Source of the DNA: Gerris lacustris
Taxonomy: Eukaryota > Arthropoda > Insecta > Hemiptera > Gerridae
Direction of reading: 5' to 3'
DNA length: 64,000 bases
Assembly: GCA_951217055.1 (NCBI GenBank)
Contig: OX578276.1
Span: 137,149,787-137,213,786 of the forward strand
Both the position numbers and the translations under genes were made by a program. The notes under the pieces were generated by a model. It ran no database searches and was not told where the DNA came from. It was given only the letters and a program-made list of their open reading frames with translations. This document shows positions 1 to 10,500 of the stretch, piece after piece; within the stretch, counting starts at the first letter, position 1, and each line of letters opens with the position of its first letter.

Positions 1-401
1 TTAAGAAAAAGTTACTACATCTCAGGTTATGAACTCTCCCACATTGTTCATTTTTGTATATTTAAGCGTAATATTCTGCTAAATATTTATATGTTTTTAG
101 ACCTTTAAAAATTATAATAATAAAACTAATATTATTTTACAGTGGTTATTTTTAAAAAATCGCTAAAAATTGAGATAAAAAAAACAGCTGTTAATAAAAA
201 AGCGGCAACACTGATTGTTTTGTCTTTATTTTGTTTGAACTTTCGAGTCATTACACTTACTCAAACTTTCGAGTCATCAATTCAATTTTTATAACTTTCA
301 TTGCTTTAAATCTTTTATCTATCAAAGAAAGATAATTTAATAGTTTTCTGTTATTATTTTGATAAATTTGTTAATTAGGTTTTTGAAGTTTAAATAAAAA
401 T

Positions 402-510
402 ATGGATGATAATGTTGAGTAAGACGTTGAAGACTTGTTTGATAACACACCACCCGAAATTGCAAATATTGTAACATCATACAAGGAAAGTTTATTGCCC
501 TCTAAATCAG
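402..510 (+). pseudogene. Broken first exon of a mobile-element recombinase-like gene
   Basis: An ATG at 402 opens a short acidic reading frame (M-D-D-N-V-E) that meets an in-frame TAA at 420. The same frame then reads on with D-V-E-D-L-F-D-N, T-P-P-E-I-A-N and L-L-P-S-K-S, and ends at a good donor (AAATCAG|GTAC at 510/511). The same plan (acidic start, then N-x-P-P-E-I) begins the minus-strand frames in the foldback elements near 40.7 and 47.8 kb, where a Y-x-L-x-Y-x-K-F segment follows. In my recollection this is how arthropod Crypton-type tyrosine-recombinase proteins begin (a lead before the core-binding helices), but no catalytic domain is present here. The family name is inference; the relationship among the three copies is seen directly. 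Confidence 0.45.
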
Positions 511-608
511 GTACTAAAATCTTTAGTGTAATTTTTCTGCCGTTAGTAGATAAAATATTGTATGTAACTATGCAGCAAAGGAAACATTCCTGACTCGTTT
601 AAAGATTA

Positions 609-784
609 CCTGCTTCGGTTACACCTCAGCAGGTAATTAATGTTATCCTGCCTCGGCTTTGCCTCGTCAGTCAAAATGTAATTTTCCTAACACGGCTTCG
701 CCTCGTCAGTAAAATAGTAAATTTCCTGCCTCGGCTTCGCCTCAGCAGTAAATTTATTTAGCCTATCCTCGCCTTCGGCTCGGA
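609..784. repeat. Four-unit tandem repeat, period 38-39 bp
   Basis: Units start near 609, 647, 686 and 725. Each has a GC-rich core like CCTCGGCTTCGCCTC followed by CAGTAAA and an AT-rich spacer. A fifth partial core (CCTCGCCTTCGGCTC) closes the array at about 782. Divergence between units is about 10-20%. It has no coding potential. Confidence 0.8.
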
Positions 785-859
785 ACTAAAACTTAAAAAA
801 CTTGTCAGCAAAATTCCATTTTGCTGCCTAGTGACATAAATAACTATTCCGTTAATACT

Positions 860-1090
860 TGAAATATACAGAATATCCAATAATGCACAGACGGGTAATA
901 TTGGAAAGAAGAAAGTGCAATATTTCTTTGTTCCAAAGGACATTGAACTAAATATCCCTTTGTCTTAATGGTTGTTTAGACAAAGATATATAACATATTT
1001 TTTATATAGACGTAACAATATCCCTTAGTCTATCTATTAAAACAAAGACATTTTGTGCAATGTACTTTGGGACAAAGGAATTTCACACTT
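860..1090. repeat. Dispersed repeat family C (copy 1)
   Basis: It contains the phrases ATCCCTTTGTCTTAAT, TAGACAAAGATATA and TTTGGGACAAAGGAAT, in both orientations over about 200 bp. The same phrases recur at 5870-6030, 6955-7060, 7430-7530 and 14105-14275. The arrangement is that of a small inverted-repeat element. No protein is encoded. Confidence 0.6.
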
Positions 1091-1557
1091 CTGTGATAAA
1101 AAAAAGTTACATGTTCTTTTCCTACTCTTTAAGACCTTCAAAAACATGATGACTAAACAAATGTTGGCCACCATATTGGCCACCATCTTAAAAATATTAA
1201 GTGTGAAATTTAGTAATTACATATTATTTTCCTCCTCTTCAAGAACTTCAAATTGATGTAATAACATGTCATCTGACTAAAACTTTTTGTTTAGTCGTCC
1301 ACCTTATTTAAAATATTAAGTTTGAATTTCCAAAATTTCTGAGATGCACCTGTGTGCCGAATTTCGTTCAAATCGATCAATTTTTATGCAGTTATTTTGA
1401 GACGAATAAAAACCTTTTTAATCCTAAGTCTATGAATTAAAGAACTCACTAACCCTCGTTCAACCGCTCTTTATTTCTTACTCGCTATCATAGTCCCTGC
1501 TCACAGCATTATGTATTTGATGTATTTGATTTAATTGCTGTTATGTCTTAAGAAAAT

Positions 1558-1663
1558 ATAATACGCTCCCTTTAGTGATATTTCAACCCCTCCTTGGGTC
1601 ATTCTCAAGCTGACTGACTAGAGACCCAAGGGGGTCGAAATATCGCTAAAGAGAGCGTATTAT
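1558..1663. mobile_element. Compact 106-bp hairpin element
   Basis: Two arms of about 40 bp (1558-1600 and 1621-1663) are nearly perfect inverted repeats ending ATAATACGCTC / GAGCGTATTAT, around a loop of about 20 bp. The inner part of one arm recurs near 4138-4175 (GACCCAAATGGGGTTGAAAT), so it is a dispersed element, probably a MITE. No larger relative was recognised. Confidence 0.65.
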
Positions 1664-3049
1664 TTTTCCTTACGACCCAACACCAATTAAATTAAACAAT
1701 ACAAGGAACCAACTATTCTACCTACTACTATTATGTATTTGATTTTTTGGTAAATTTGTATTTACCCCAATATTTCAATGGACTTGGTCCCTTTTTACAA
1801 TTTAGGAACTTCTATCATTGTGAATTTTCGATAAAGTTAATATTTGTTTTTACGGACTAATGAAAAAATGTTGGATTAAGGGAATAGCTAATAACCTGAT
1901 ATATATATATGCACAGATACATAAAATACAATAATAGAAACAAAAATGTTAAAATCTTCATGTCATTGTTTATTTTCTGTTTTCATCGTCCATTAGTCAC
2001 AATGCCCCAAAAAATCCATGACTAGAGCTGCTGGTTGTAATTAGGCCAGCATCAGCCCTGATTTCCTTTGTACTAAAAAAAGTTGTTTTGTGTTTTGGAC
2101 AACTAACCGGGTCAAATTAATCAAATATGTTAATAGCGTACATCCCTAAGTATTAAAACAATTGTACAAATATTGGGATGATTCGGTCCACGAAAGGAAA
2201 AGGTCATGGTATTACACCTATGACTTAATTGTCCGCAGTATGACTGACTTAAATGGTCCCAATCGGTATATTGATTTATGTTACTACTTATAAACTGTTC
2301 TTTTCAGAATTAAGACCAATTGATTTAACTTACCATCCTGATTTGTTTATTTAACTGAATTTTTTCCAAATTTCTCCGAAGAGTGAAAATGGACATTTCA
2401 TATATTTTTTTTTAAAAAAAACTATTGACTTTAACGAAAATTCTCATCAATAGTTTTTAAAATTTAATAAGAAACAATTAAAAAAAACAAAAAAAACGAA
2501 TAATATGTCAATCGGACCACTAAGAAATATCGGTTGCTAAATCCAAATTTACCGATTTGATTTGATATAAAAATTAATACTGACCAAAAACCGATCTGCA
2601 ATACTTCTTAGTTTGTGTTAAAATAAAAATGAGCTGACCCGAAGTAGTTCTTCATCTATTCATATCTCAACTGCCCTGAAAACCAATGTTTATTATATAA
2701 TTTTTTTTTTGGGATTCAAATTGATAATAATTTAAATTTTAGGAACAGGTTTTAATTTATATGTATATATTTTTTTTTGAAAGGGAGATAAAATTAATTT
2801 TTAATTTATACTCTGAGTATCATTTTTCTGAAAGCATTTATCGATGTCAGTTCAGTAGTTTAGGCTTTCGCGAATGAACAAACGATAAAGCACAGTCAAT
2901 TGTTTGTTAGCGTATTTTCGATCATTTTGAAATACCCATCGAAGTAGTTAATGTAAACGTATTCCTGGTAACAAATACCAGTAATGAATAGATTTTTCTT
3001 AAGACTGATGGTTCTAATAAGTAAACTTCGACTAGTTATATAAAACTAG
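1664..3049. other. AT-rich non-coding DNA
   Basis: No supported exon. It holds poly-A/T runs and a short AT microsatellite near 1900. It lies upstream of the first recognised host exon and may be intron. Confidence 0.6.
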
Positions 3050-3251
3050 CCGGGTGACTGGCGATAAAGTTTGGAAAAGTTATAGGGCGTTAGTACACCT
3101 CATGTGGAACAAAAAGCATCTAATATACCATTGGTCAATTCTCTATCATTCTGCCTCTAGGTCGAATTTAGCGAATTTTCGGGGGGTGTCTTCGTTGTCT
3201 TATAAAATGAACTGTTGCTGTTGCGTATTCATTCTTATCGAAATTATTGAG

Positions 3252-3284
<33 letters not shown>

Positions 3285-3855
3285 GTGGTGGCAAAACTTA
3301 ATAACCAGTGTAGGTGCATCTAGTACACTTTTAGGAAAACTTCCTCATTTACTTACCTTTTAAAAATTACCCACAGCTTTACCCATTTATTTGGCCATAT
3401 TTTGAGTAATAACCGACGGAAGTTAATTAAACATTCTTTCTTGTTGAGAAGTGTTTTTCTGCTCCAATTTTACGCGGGTACTAGAACACCAGACATTTTT
3501 GTAATTAACTTCAAAGAATAATAGCTTAGCCATTTAAAACGCATTTCAACAATAAATAATGTATAATTTATCATTATTGTATTTACTTAGAAATTGCTGT
3601 ATGGTGTTTTACTGTAATTTACAATCATGTTTCTAACTTCCGTCGGTTATTACTCAAAATGTGGCCAAATAAATGGGTAAAGCAAAGCTATGAGTACTTT
3701 TTGAAAAGTAAGTAAATATAAGGAAGTTTTCCCTAAATTTGACCTAGTGACCAGAACGGTTGAGAATTGACACATGGTATATAAGGTGTTTTTGTTCCAT
3801 ATGAGATGTACTAACTCCCTATAACTTTTCCAAACTTTATCGCCAATCACCCTGT
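3050..3855. mobile_element. Non-autonomous DNA transposon with long terminal inverted repeats
   Basis: The left arm starts CCGGGTGACTGGCGATAAAG (3050) and its diverged reverse complement ends TTTATCGCCAATCACCCTG at 3854. A second pair of matching blocks lies inward: the phrase TTGGCCATATTTTGAGTAAT near 3390-3410 pairs with ATTACTCAAAATGTGGCCAA near 3650-3670. The arms are therefore over 200 bp, around a core of about 220 bp (3425-3637). The poly-T run at 3256-3283 and the 3650-4021 minus-strand frame are by-products of the arms. Superfamily not assigned; the outer ends resemble CAGGGTGATTGG. No clear target duplication. Confidence 0.75.
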
Positions 3856-4298
3856 ATATTAGCCAAGATAAAACCCTGAATACTTTGATGACTGACGCTC
3901 CTTCATAGCACGAAATTTTATTAATTGAGGAGAAATGCTGTCTTTTTTGTGAGTTTATGACAAACTCACAAGAAACACAGATTTTCTCCTTGAGAAATGA
4001 TTTTTTATATTTTAAACACATTATTTTAAATATTAGATAAGTTTTAGTGACAAAAAAGCAGTATTACCACTAAAAAACCAAGTTAAGTGGGAGATACCTT
4101 TGGATGGTCTATAAGAACAATTATTAAGCTTCATAAAGACCCAAATGGGGTTGAAATATCGCAAAAGAGAATGAAAACTTAGTTTTTATACCCGTAAGAC
4201 CAAGGGATGAAATTAATTTTAAATATAAATGAAAGGGTATAATACACTACTAGGTTATTTGTACGTTAATTTGTTCTTACTTGTTTTGACAATTCCAG

Positions 4299-4445
4299 GA
4301 TGAAGGCGGTGGTGGGCTGGGTGAGCTGACGCAAACAGATCTCTCTGGACTCTCGGTAGGGTTGGATGAGGAGGAGGATATATTCAAACAACTGGCTGAC
4401 ACATCTTTTGAACTTGAGCAACTTTTTGGCTTCAGCGAACAGAAG
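4299..4445 (+). CDS. Internal coding exon A of a co-activator-like host gene (Mastermind-like?)
   Basis: A 147-bp exon of 49 codons, open in phase 0 at both ends, between an acceptor (TTCCAG|GATG) and a donor (CAGAAG|GTATTT). It begins D-E-G-G-G-G-L-G-E-L-T-Q-T-D-L-S-G-L, followed by an acidic block D-E-E-E-D-I-F-K-Q-L and the helix F-E-L-E-Q-L-F-G-F. Codon use is distinctly less AT-rich than the flanks, and no other frame is as plausible. The mix of Gly-rich linker, acidic helix and Leu-rich motif fits a transcription co-activator. In Mastermind-type Notch co-activators an acidic region with short Leu-rich helices follows the N-terminal domain, which is why I favour that family; the identity is inference. 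Exon B (14850) continues in the same phase. Confidence 0.7.
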
Positions 4446-6248
4446 GTATTTTATCATCGTGTATCTTCACTTGTTGATTTGGTCATAAGTATACTTTTAA
4501 GATCAAAGTATAGTTTTCATTTAAAATAATTATCAATCAAGCAAGATTTAATACAAAGAAAATTAAAAGTAAAGATTTATAAAATCTTGGTTATGGCATG
4601 CAGCAATTATCTTATTGATTTTTTTTTTTTTTTTTTTTCTCCAAAATGTTATGAATATGATACAATGTAATGAAAATGTTACGAATAACAAATAAACAAA
4701 TAATGTAAGTTGAAAAATGAAAAAAATAAACTAAATGCTCTTAAAATCTTCTATGTCCCTCTCGCTTTCCTTTGTTCTTAGCCTTGGGGAACATGTTCTG
4801 CTGATTATTATAGCGAACAATATTTATCTTTAACAATCTGACAATGTTCTGAGGTACCAGTTCTTACGATGGTCTATTTAGTTGTTCATTTACGTGATAA
4901 TTTGAATCAAGCTCACGTCACGTGAGTATCTAGAAAAAAGAAGATAAACTATTATTTAAGTTTTAGTAAAGTTTCGTCATAATTTATTAAACATATATTA
5001 TTTACAAATGTAATTAAAAATGTTTTCTTTTTAAAATCAATTAGGTTCAGCTTCCAGTTATTAATCACATTGATATATTTCAAACTGTAACTTTCACTTT
5101 TTAAAAATAAACTGTGGTTTCCTATTCATAGACAACGTAAAGGGTAGATGAAATTCACGTATTAGATCGGTTAAACGTTCGATATTAGTTTCTTAATAAC
5201 TATAATTAGGCAAAGATAAATTAAAGTTAATTTTTCTAAGAAAAGTGTTGGAATAAGAAAGGATTAGTCAATAAAAGAAAATTCTGAATAATTAATAAAT
5301 TGTATATCAGGCTACACACGCTTGCTTCCTCTGTTGTACTTGTCGGACAATATATAATTGTCCGATTGACTTCGGTTTTTTTTTTTTTAAACTATTCCTT
5401 TTTACAATTAAACAACTTTTAACCTGGTACCCTTTTTTTTTTAACCTTCTTACGTTTTTTTTTTAAATATATATAAAATATCCACTCGCGTACACACGGG
5501 AAATATTGGGAACCAGGGGGTTTTTAAGGGTAGGGATTCACTCAGGATAGCCAAAAACCTTGGAATTGGATGCACGGACACAAAAACACACTAATAAAAA
5601 CACATAAATAATTGTTTTACTCTAAACGTCGTTTAACTAAACTCGTCGGTCATTATACTATAAACAATTATATCAGTGAATAACTATGTACAGTCAATAC
5701 GTTTGGCAATGTACTCGAGATATATCGATATAAACACGAGAGGAAGTTTCTTCAAAAAATCATCAGTCTAATTCTAGCGGTAAAATTGGGGCTCTACAAA
5801 TTCAAACACCACAGTTCATATAATAATAAACTTTCGCCAACCGAATACACACATTTTTATACAAAAGTGAGATATTCCTTTGTCCCAATGTACATTAGAC
5901 TAAATACATTACACTATCGTAGTAGTTATTTAGAGAAAGTGTTTATATCCCTTAGTCTAACTAACAATTAAGACAAAGGGATATTCATTCCAATATGCTT
6001 TGGGACAAAGGAATATCACATTTTTCTGTAAAAAAGTATGTATTCGGTTGTCCGAAAGTATAATATTAGATTAAATGTGGTGTTTAACCTTAAATTGTGG
6101 TTGTTTTGAACACACTTCCTCTCGTATATATATTGATATATCACAAGAACATCGCTAAATATATTGATTACACGTTGTTATTCTCTGATGTCATTGTTTA
6201 TATTAATGACGACGGAGATTTTTATGAGTTTAATTAAACGATGTTTTT

Positions 6249-6878
6249 ACTTTCTCATATAAAGAGAAAGTATTGTGATGGCGCGAAAATTCGATTTTGA
6301 GATTTTTATAGATTTACACGTTTTGAGGTCCCCTGAGTCCAAAAAAGTGGTTCTTAAAAAATGTCTGTCTGTCTGTCGTCTGTCGTCTGTCGTCTGTCTG
6401 TCGTCTGTGCAGACGTCTGGAGCCTAAACTACTGGGCCGATTTTGAAGAAATTTGGCATACATGTTCAGAAAAATCATACCCCAAGGCGAAATCGAGAAA
6501 TGAATTTTAGCTCCAAATTTAGGGGCACTACCCCCCAAAAACTCTGAAAAAACGTGAAAAAAAATTATTTCTCGAAAACGGTTCCGACGATTTTGATTAA
6601 AAAATTCTAAAATATAGTCCATTTAAATACGAATCCAACGATGTAAGCCGTTTTCCTGGGAAAAATCTAGTTCCTGAGAAATAAGCTTAAAACGCGGACC
6701 GAGAGAGCCCGGGTTCGATTCCCCGCCCGGGAGATGTTATTTTTATGATAAATTTTAATGAAATGCTCAATAATAATTAAATTTACATACGAAATCTAAT
6801 AAATGGAAAACACTGGGCTAAATAATTATGAACTCGTATATGAGAAAGTTTGTCTGAGTTGTCTCGGACCGATTTTTT
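6249..6878 (+). mobile_element. Dispersed family B element (copy 1), nearly complete
   Basis: It starts ACTTTCTCATATAAAGAGAA and ends near TATATGAGAAAGT (about 6837-6849) followed by a conserved GTCTCGGACCGATTTTTT tail. Inside are a (GTCT)n/(GTC)n tract at 6363-6410, the phrase ACTGGGCCGATTTTGA, and at about 6706-6732 a motif GGTTCGATTCCCC that matches a tRNA T-arm / pol III B box. Other copies lie at 28752, 45317 and 53814. No matching A box was recognised, so a SINE origin is possible but not shown. Confidence 0.7.
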
Positions 6879-6954
6879 TATAAAGTATAACAATTATTTA
6901 CGGAGATTTTGTGGGTACTCTTATAGAAAAGGGCCCCCTTTTTGTTTTTTATAC

Positions 6955-7060
6955 AGAAGAGTTTATATCCCTTAGTCTAACTACCTATTAAGACAAAGGG
7001 ATATTCAGTCCAATATGCTTTGGGACAAAGGAATATCACACTTATGCATAAAAAAAGTGT
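6955..7060 (+). repeat. Family C repeat, near-identical to 5935-6030
   Basis: About 86 bp (GTTTATATCCCTTAGTCTAA onward) matches 5940-6026 in direct orientation with only a few differences. The two copies flank the nested family B element, about 1.02 kb apart, inside the long-inverted-repeat element. Confidence 0.7.
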
Positions 7061-7778
7061 GTGTTTGTCAGAAGGTATATTTTTTTTTTTAAAGTGGGGG
7101 CCCTTTTCTATAAAAGTGCCGATTTTGTGTGTGTCTGTGCATTGTGCATCCAATTCCAAGGTTTTTGGTTATCCTGAGTGAATCCCCCACCCTTAAAAAC
7201 AACCTGGTTCCCCATATTTCCCGTATGTACGTGAGTGGATAATTTATATATATTTAAGAAAAAAACTTTAAATTACTGATTTAGTACCAGGTTAAAAGTT
7301 GTTAAATTGTAAAAAGGAAGTTTAAAAAAAAGCACTAAGTCAATGGGACAGTTATAAAAAAGGGTAAAACTGAAGAATATGAGGCGGCCTATAGAAAATA
7401 TGGGGGGCCTCACTCCAACGTATATTTTTGACAAAGGGATATAAACTCTCCTATGAACAAATCATACATATATAGTTTCTCATATGTTTAAATCATACAA
7501 ATGTACAGTTTGACAAAGGAATATTATCTCTTAAGTGTATATATTAAGCAAAGTTGTGCCGCCAAGCGATTCTCGACCGTATCATCTCGTTCAGTTCAGC
7601 CCAAAAAGAAAATAGTGCAATTCTTTTAATAGCAACCCGTTTTTTATGTGTTTTTTCTTCAATAAAACAAATCAGACCCTATAATACTTGCGACTGAGGC
7701 CTCCCCATTTTTCTAACCTCTTTTCCTAATATTAAATTGCCTACCCTTTTTGTATGCTAAAAGTACATATTTGCATTT

Positions 7779-7788
7779 TTTATTTATT
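7779..7788 (-). promoter_or_regulatory. Polyadenylation signals (two overlapping AATAAA)
   Basis: On the minus strand two AATAAA hexamers overlap at 7779-7784 and 7783-7788, about 73-82 nt after the stop codon of the 95-aa membrane-protein frame. That is the right place for a 3' end of that transcript. Confidence 0.45.
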
Positions 7789-7860
7789 ACTTCTAGTTTC
7801 TTTAAATGATGATTGCCTGAAAGCTTAATATACAACAGTGACTACATACCCAGTTGTAGT

Positions 7861-8148
7861 TTATCGCCTTCTCTTCAATATTATTATGAGATAGAAGAGT
7901 GACACTGAGAACAAGCAGGCGAAGATGCCACTGCAAATGTAGTAGATATAGCTTGCCCCATTGTATCTTGTGTTAGCCAAATCCAGGAAGTCCTTGGGGT
8001 TCTCCGAACCATGGATACCCAGGCCTACCTTCTTCATGTAGATGGGATTGCTTACAGAAAGCAGGTATCCTAAACCGCTCATGTGTATTGTTCCCCAGGC
8101 AGTGAACATCGTCAGGATAAGGGCACCTTGCACGCCAATTTTCTTCAT
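7861..8148 (-). CDS. Candidate small membrane protein, 95 aa, inside intron A-B
   Basis: The frame starts MKKIGVQG, has a hydrophobic segment at about residues 8-30 (ALILTMFTAWGTI then a Gly-rich stretch), a polar middle (about 31-66, with GIHGSENPKDFLDLANTRYN), a second hydrophobic segment at about 67-90, and ends in a basic tail KRRR. That is a two-TM layout with a positive C-terminus. Upstream of the ATG the frame stays open for 11 more codons (acidic, EDDRGSENEEE) to a TGA, so this could also be the last exon of a longer gene. The composition is much less AT-biased than its surroundings, and tandem AATAAA signals follow the stop. I do not recognise the family. It lies antisense to the host gene. 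Confidence 0.5.
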   Translation of the reverse strand: MKKIGVQGALILTMFTAWGTIHMSGLGYLLSVSNPIYMKKVGLGIHGSENPKDFLDLANTRYNGASYIYYICSGIFACLFSVSLFYLIIILKRRR

Positions 8149-8711
8149 TTCTTCCTCGTTTTCGCTTCCCCGATCATCTTCTCATATTTTTTGACATATT
8201 GAAAAATCGCAAAATACAAAACAAAATAAATCCTTTATTTTTTTTTTTTTTCGAAGCTACTTGCTTACGTCAACTTCAAAATAAGATTTAAAATAAATAG
8301 TCAGAAAGGCAAAATTAAAGAGATTATAGATGTTGACCTGGATAGTGGTTTTCATGATAAATTAGACACATTTTAGGGATAATATGAGGGCATGCATAAG
8401 CTTATTCTTATTCTTCTCTTAAGCTTAGTATACACATCAGGCAAAAAATGTTTGGCAACATGTTGACGGTGATGTTGCTGTCGCTGTCATGTATCCCGTC
8501 AACAAGCCATAAGTTGATCGATACTCGTTAACATCGGATTGCGTTGCATGTTACCGGTTTCTTGTATTCGTGTTGTTCTTGTGTCTTAACAACTGTTGGC
8601 AATATGTAAATGGATGTTATCAACACTTTGTATCCCGGTGTATTCATACCATTAGAATAAAGAAAGACATCTCTCCGCATGTTTGAGTAACAATAAGCTT
8701 CGTCCACACCA

Positions 8712-9395
8712 TAGAAGGAAACATAAGGGAAAGAAGTCCTACAGAAGCGAAATTTGGTATAGATGTAGGGAGAGGTATCTTGAACAACATACTAAAAGTC
8801 CTGATGGTTGGGAGGCTTGGCAAGGTGGGGGGAGGGCCGTAAAGGTCCCATTTTTTCGTTCTTTTGTGAATAACTCAAAAACTAAAGCCTCCATCTAAAA
8901 CAAGGTGGAGTACAAAATTATTTTATTAGTTCTATTCATTATTTTGCTAGGATCAATAGGTGAAGAAGTAAGGAGGGTAAATATCGAAATATAATATAAT
9001 ATAGAATAATATTCAGTACAGAAGTATAGACTACTCTTATAAAATTTGTCTCAATCAGTATAGGCGGTATGGACAAATTTGAAAATCTAAATGTTGCTCG
9101 TCTTCATCAATTAGGTTGTCGTCGAGTGGAGGTCCGTTTGAGCAAGCGCCTAGGTATGTACCGCAGGCGGCAGAGAATTTTATTTAAAATAATTTTACTT
9201 CACCTTGTTTTCGCGGGAGGCTTTAGTTTTTGAGTTATTCACAAAAAAACGAAAAATTAATACCTTTACGGCCCTCCCGCTACCTTGCCAAGCCTCCCAC
9301 CCATCAGAACTTTTTGTATGTTGTTCAAGATACCTCTCCCTACATCTATACCAAATTTCGCTTCAGTAGGACTTTTTTCCCCTATTCGGCCATTT
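8712..9395. mobile_element. Element with about 210-bp inverted repeats
   Basis: The left arm (8712-8924) and right arm (9188-9395) are inverse copies. Shared blocks include GAAATTTGGTATAGATGTAG, GGTATCTTGAACAACATAC and GAATAACTCAAAAACTAAAG. The core (8925-9187) is AT-rich except for a short GC-richer piece at about 9115-9170. Reading frames through the arms mirror one another and are not genes. Superfamily not assigned. Confidence 0.75.
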
Positions 9396-10044
9396 TTGAT
9401 CTTCATTGCTTGGACTAACAATAAAAATTTGATGTGGTTATTTTTTATTGTTTTTCGTAAATATGTATTTTCGACGCACGATAAATTCAACACACAAGCT
9501 ATTCTACACATAAGCTTTAGGGGAGAGCGTTTTACCTAGACCACGGACCACGGTGTACCTTGAGCTAGTTTAAATATCTATATACTCGTAGTGCCGCTAT
9601 CTATCAAGCTCTCTTATCAGAACGATCTTCCTAGTAAATATTTTATGAGGCTGTGCGAGTATAAAAGTTTTCGTGTATGCTCTGCGTTTTCCTTCTAAAA
9701 CCAATATTTTTGCATCTAAAGTAAAATTAATCCGCTTGCGATAACTGTGATTTTCTTTTTTTTAAAAAATAATATGACTGTCGTATTCAAATATAGTATA
9801 TAATTTCTACTTTCATGAGTTTTGATTTGATGTGATTTAATGCTTAGGTAGTCTTATTTGTTCCAAAGCAGACACTTATGTACCTCGAGCCATGGCAACC
9901 TATATCATTGGCTGGAGGTTTATGAAACAGACTTTTAAAGAAAGCATTAGACTTAAGAAGAGGGCAGTAGTGCGGATGCATTGGATTTGCTCGATGGGTG
10001 CATATTGATGCGTCGGAATTCATTGAAATCAATGGGGGGGGGGG

Positions 10045-10500
10045 GGGGCTTGTAGTTCAATTTTGCGAACCAACGTATCTTAAACAATAAACGTCCAGTT
10101 TTAATGAAATTTGGATGGTAGGTCATGAGTAGCCTGTTGGTCCCATATAAGTTTCAACCTTCTGCGCTCATTAGTTTCTCTTCCACATGCACACAAACAT
10201 ACATTAATTTACACCTATAGCTTCAAAAGTACTTATCTGATTTGTATGAAACTTTTATAGTTTATCGAAAGTAGCCCGCAGATAGCCCTAGATTACTTTG
10301 AACCGTCTGTGCTCTTTAACTTTTGTTTAATTGATACTTTAATTCAAGTAAAAAATCAAAACAATTTGACAGATTAAAAAAACAGGGGAAACAATTAAAC
10401 AAATTAGACAATAATGGCTTCTAAATAAAAGCATAAAATCAAAAAGTACGTGATAGCATGCGAGGAAGATGTCCTACACCAATTGGCAGTCTATTTTATT
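10045..10500 (+). repeat. Family A dispersed repeat (copy 1, lacking its head)
   Basis: It begins inside the family consensus at GCGAACCAACGTATCTTAAA and runs to the tail GGATGT..ACACCAATTGGCAGTCTATT. Characteristic phrases are TAAGTTTCAACCTTCTGCGC, AGTAGCCCGCAGATAGCC and TACGTGATAGCATGCGAGGA. A G-run (10034-10048) precedes it. Non-coding. Confidence 0.75.

Larger units (their letters stand above)
5356..7353. mobile_element. 2-kb element with about 230-bp terminal inverted repeats
   Basis: The left arm (5356-5591) starts AATTGTCCGATTGACTT, and its inverse ends AAGTCAATGGGACAGTT at about 7353. The arms share the inner block around CCAATTCCAAGGTTTTTGG (right arm near 7148; inverse near 5552). 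Inside are two direct copies of family C (5940-6026 and 6961-7046, almost identical) and a nested family B element at 6249-6878. No transposase frame is visible, so it is non-autonomous and also a landing pad. Confidence 0.75.

Noticed and set aside
3650..4021. 123-aa minus-strand frame
   Set aside because: Mostly the right arm of the long-inverted-repeat element, with mirror sequence in the left arm.
6314..6622. 102-aa minus-strand frame
   Set aside because: Falls inside the non-coding family B element and includes the GTCT/GTC simple repeat.
9266..9539. Overlapping frames on both strands
   Set aside because: They lie in the right arm of an inverted-repeat element; the left arm gives the mirror frame at 8683.
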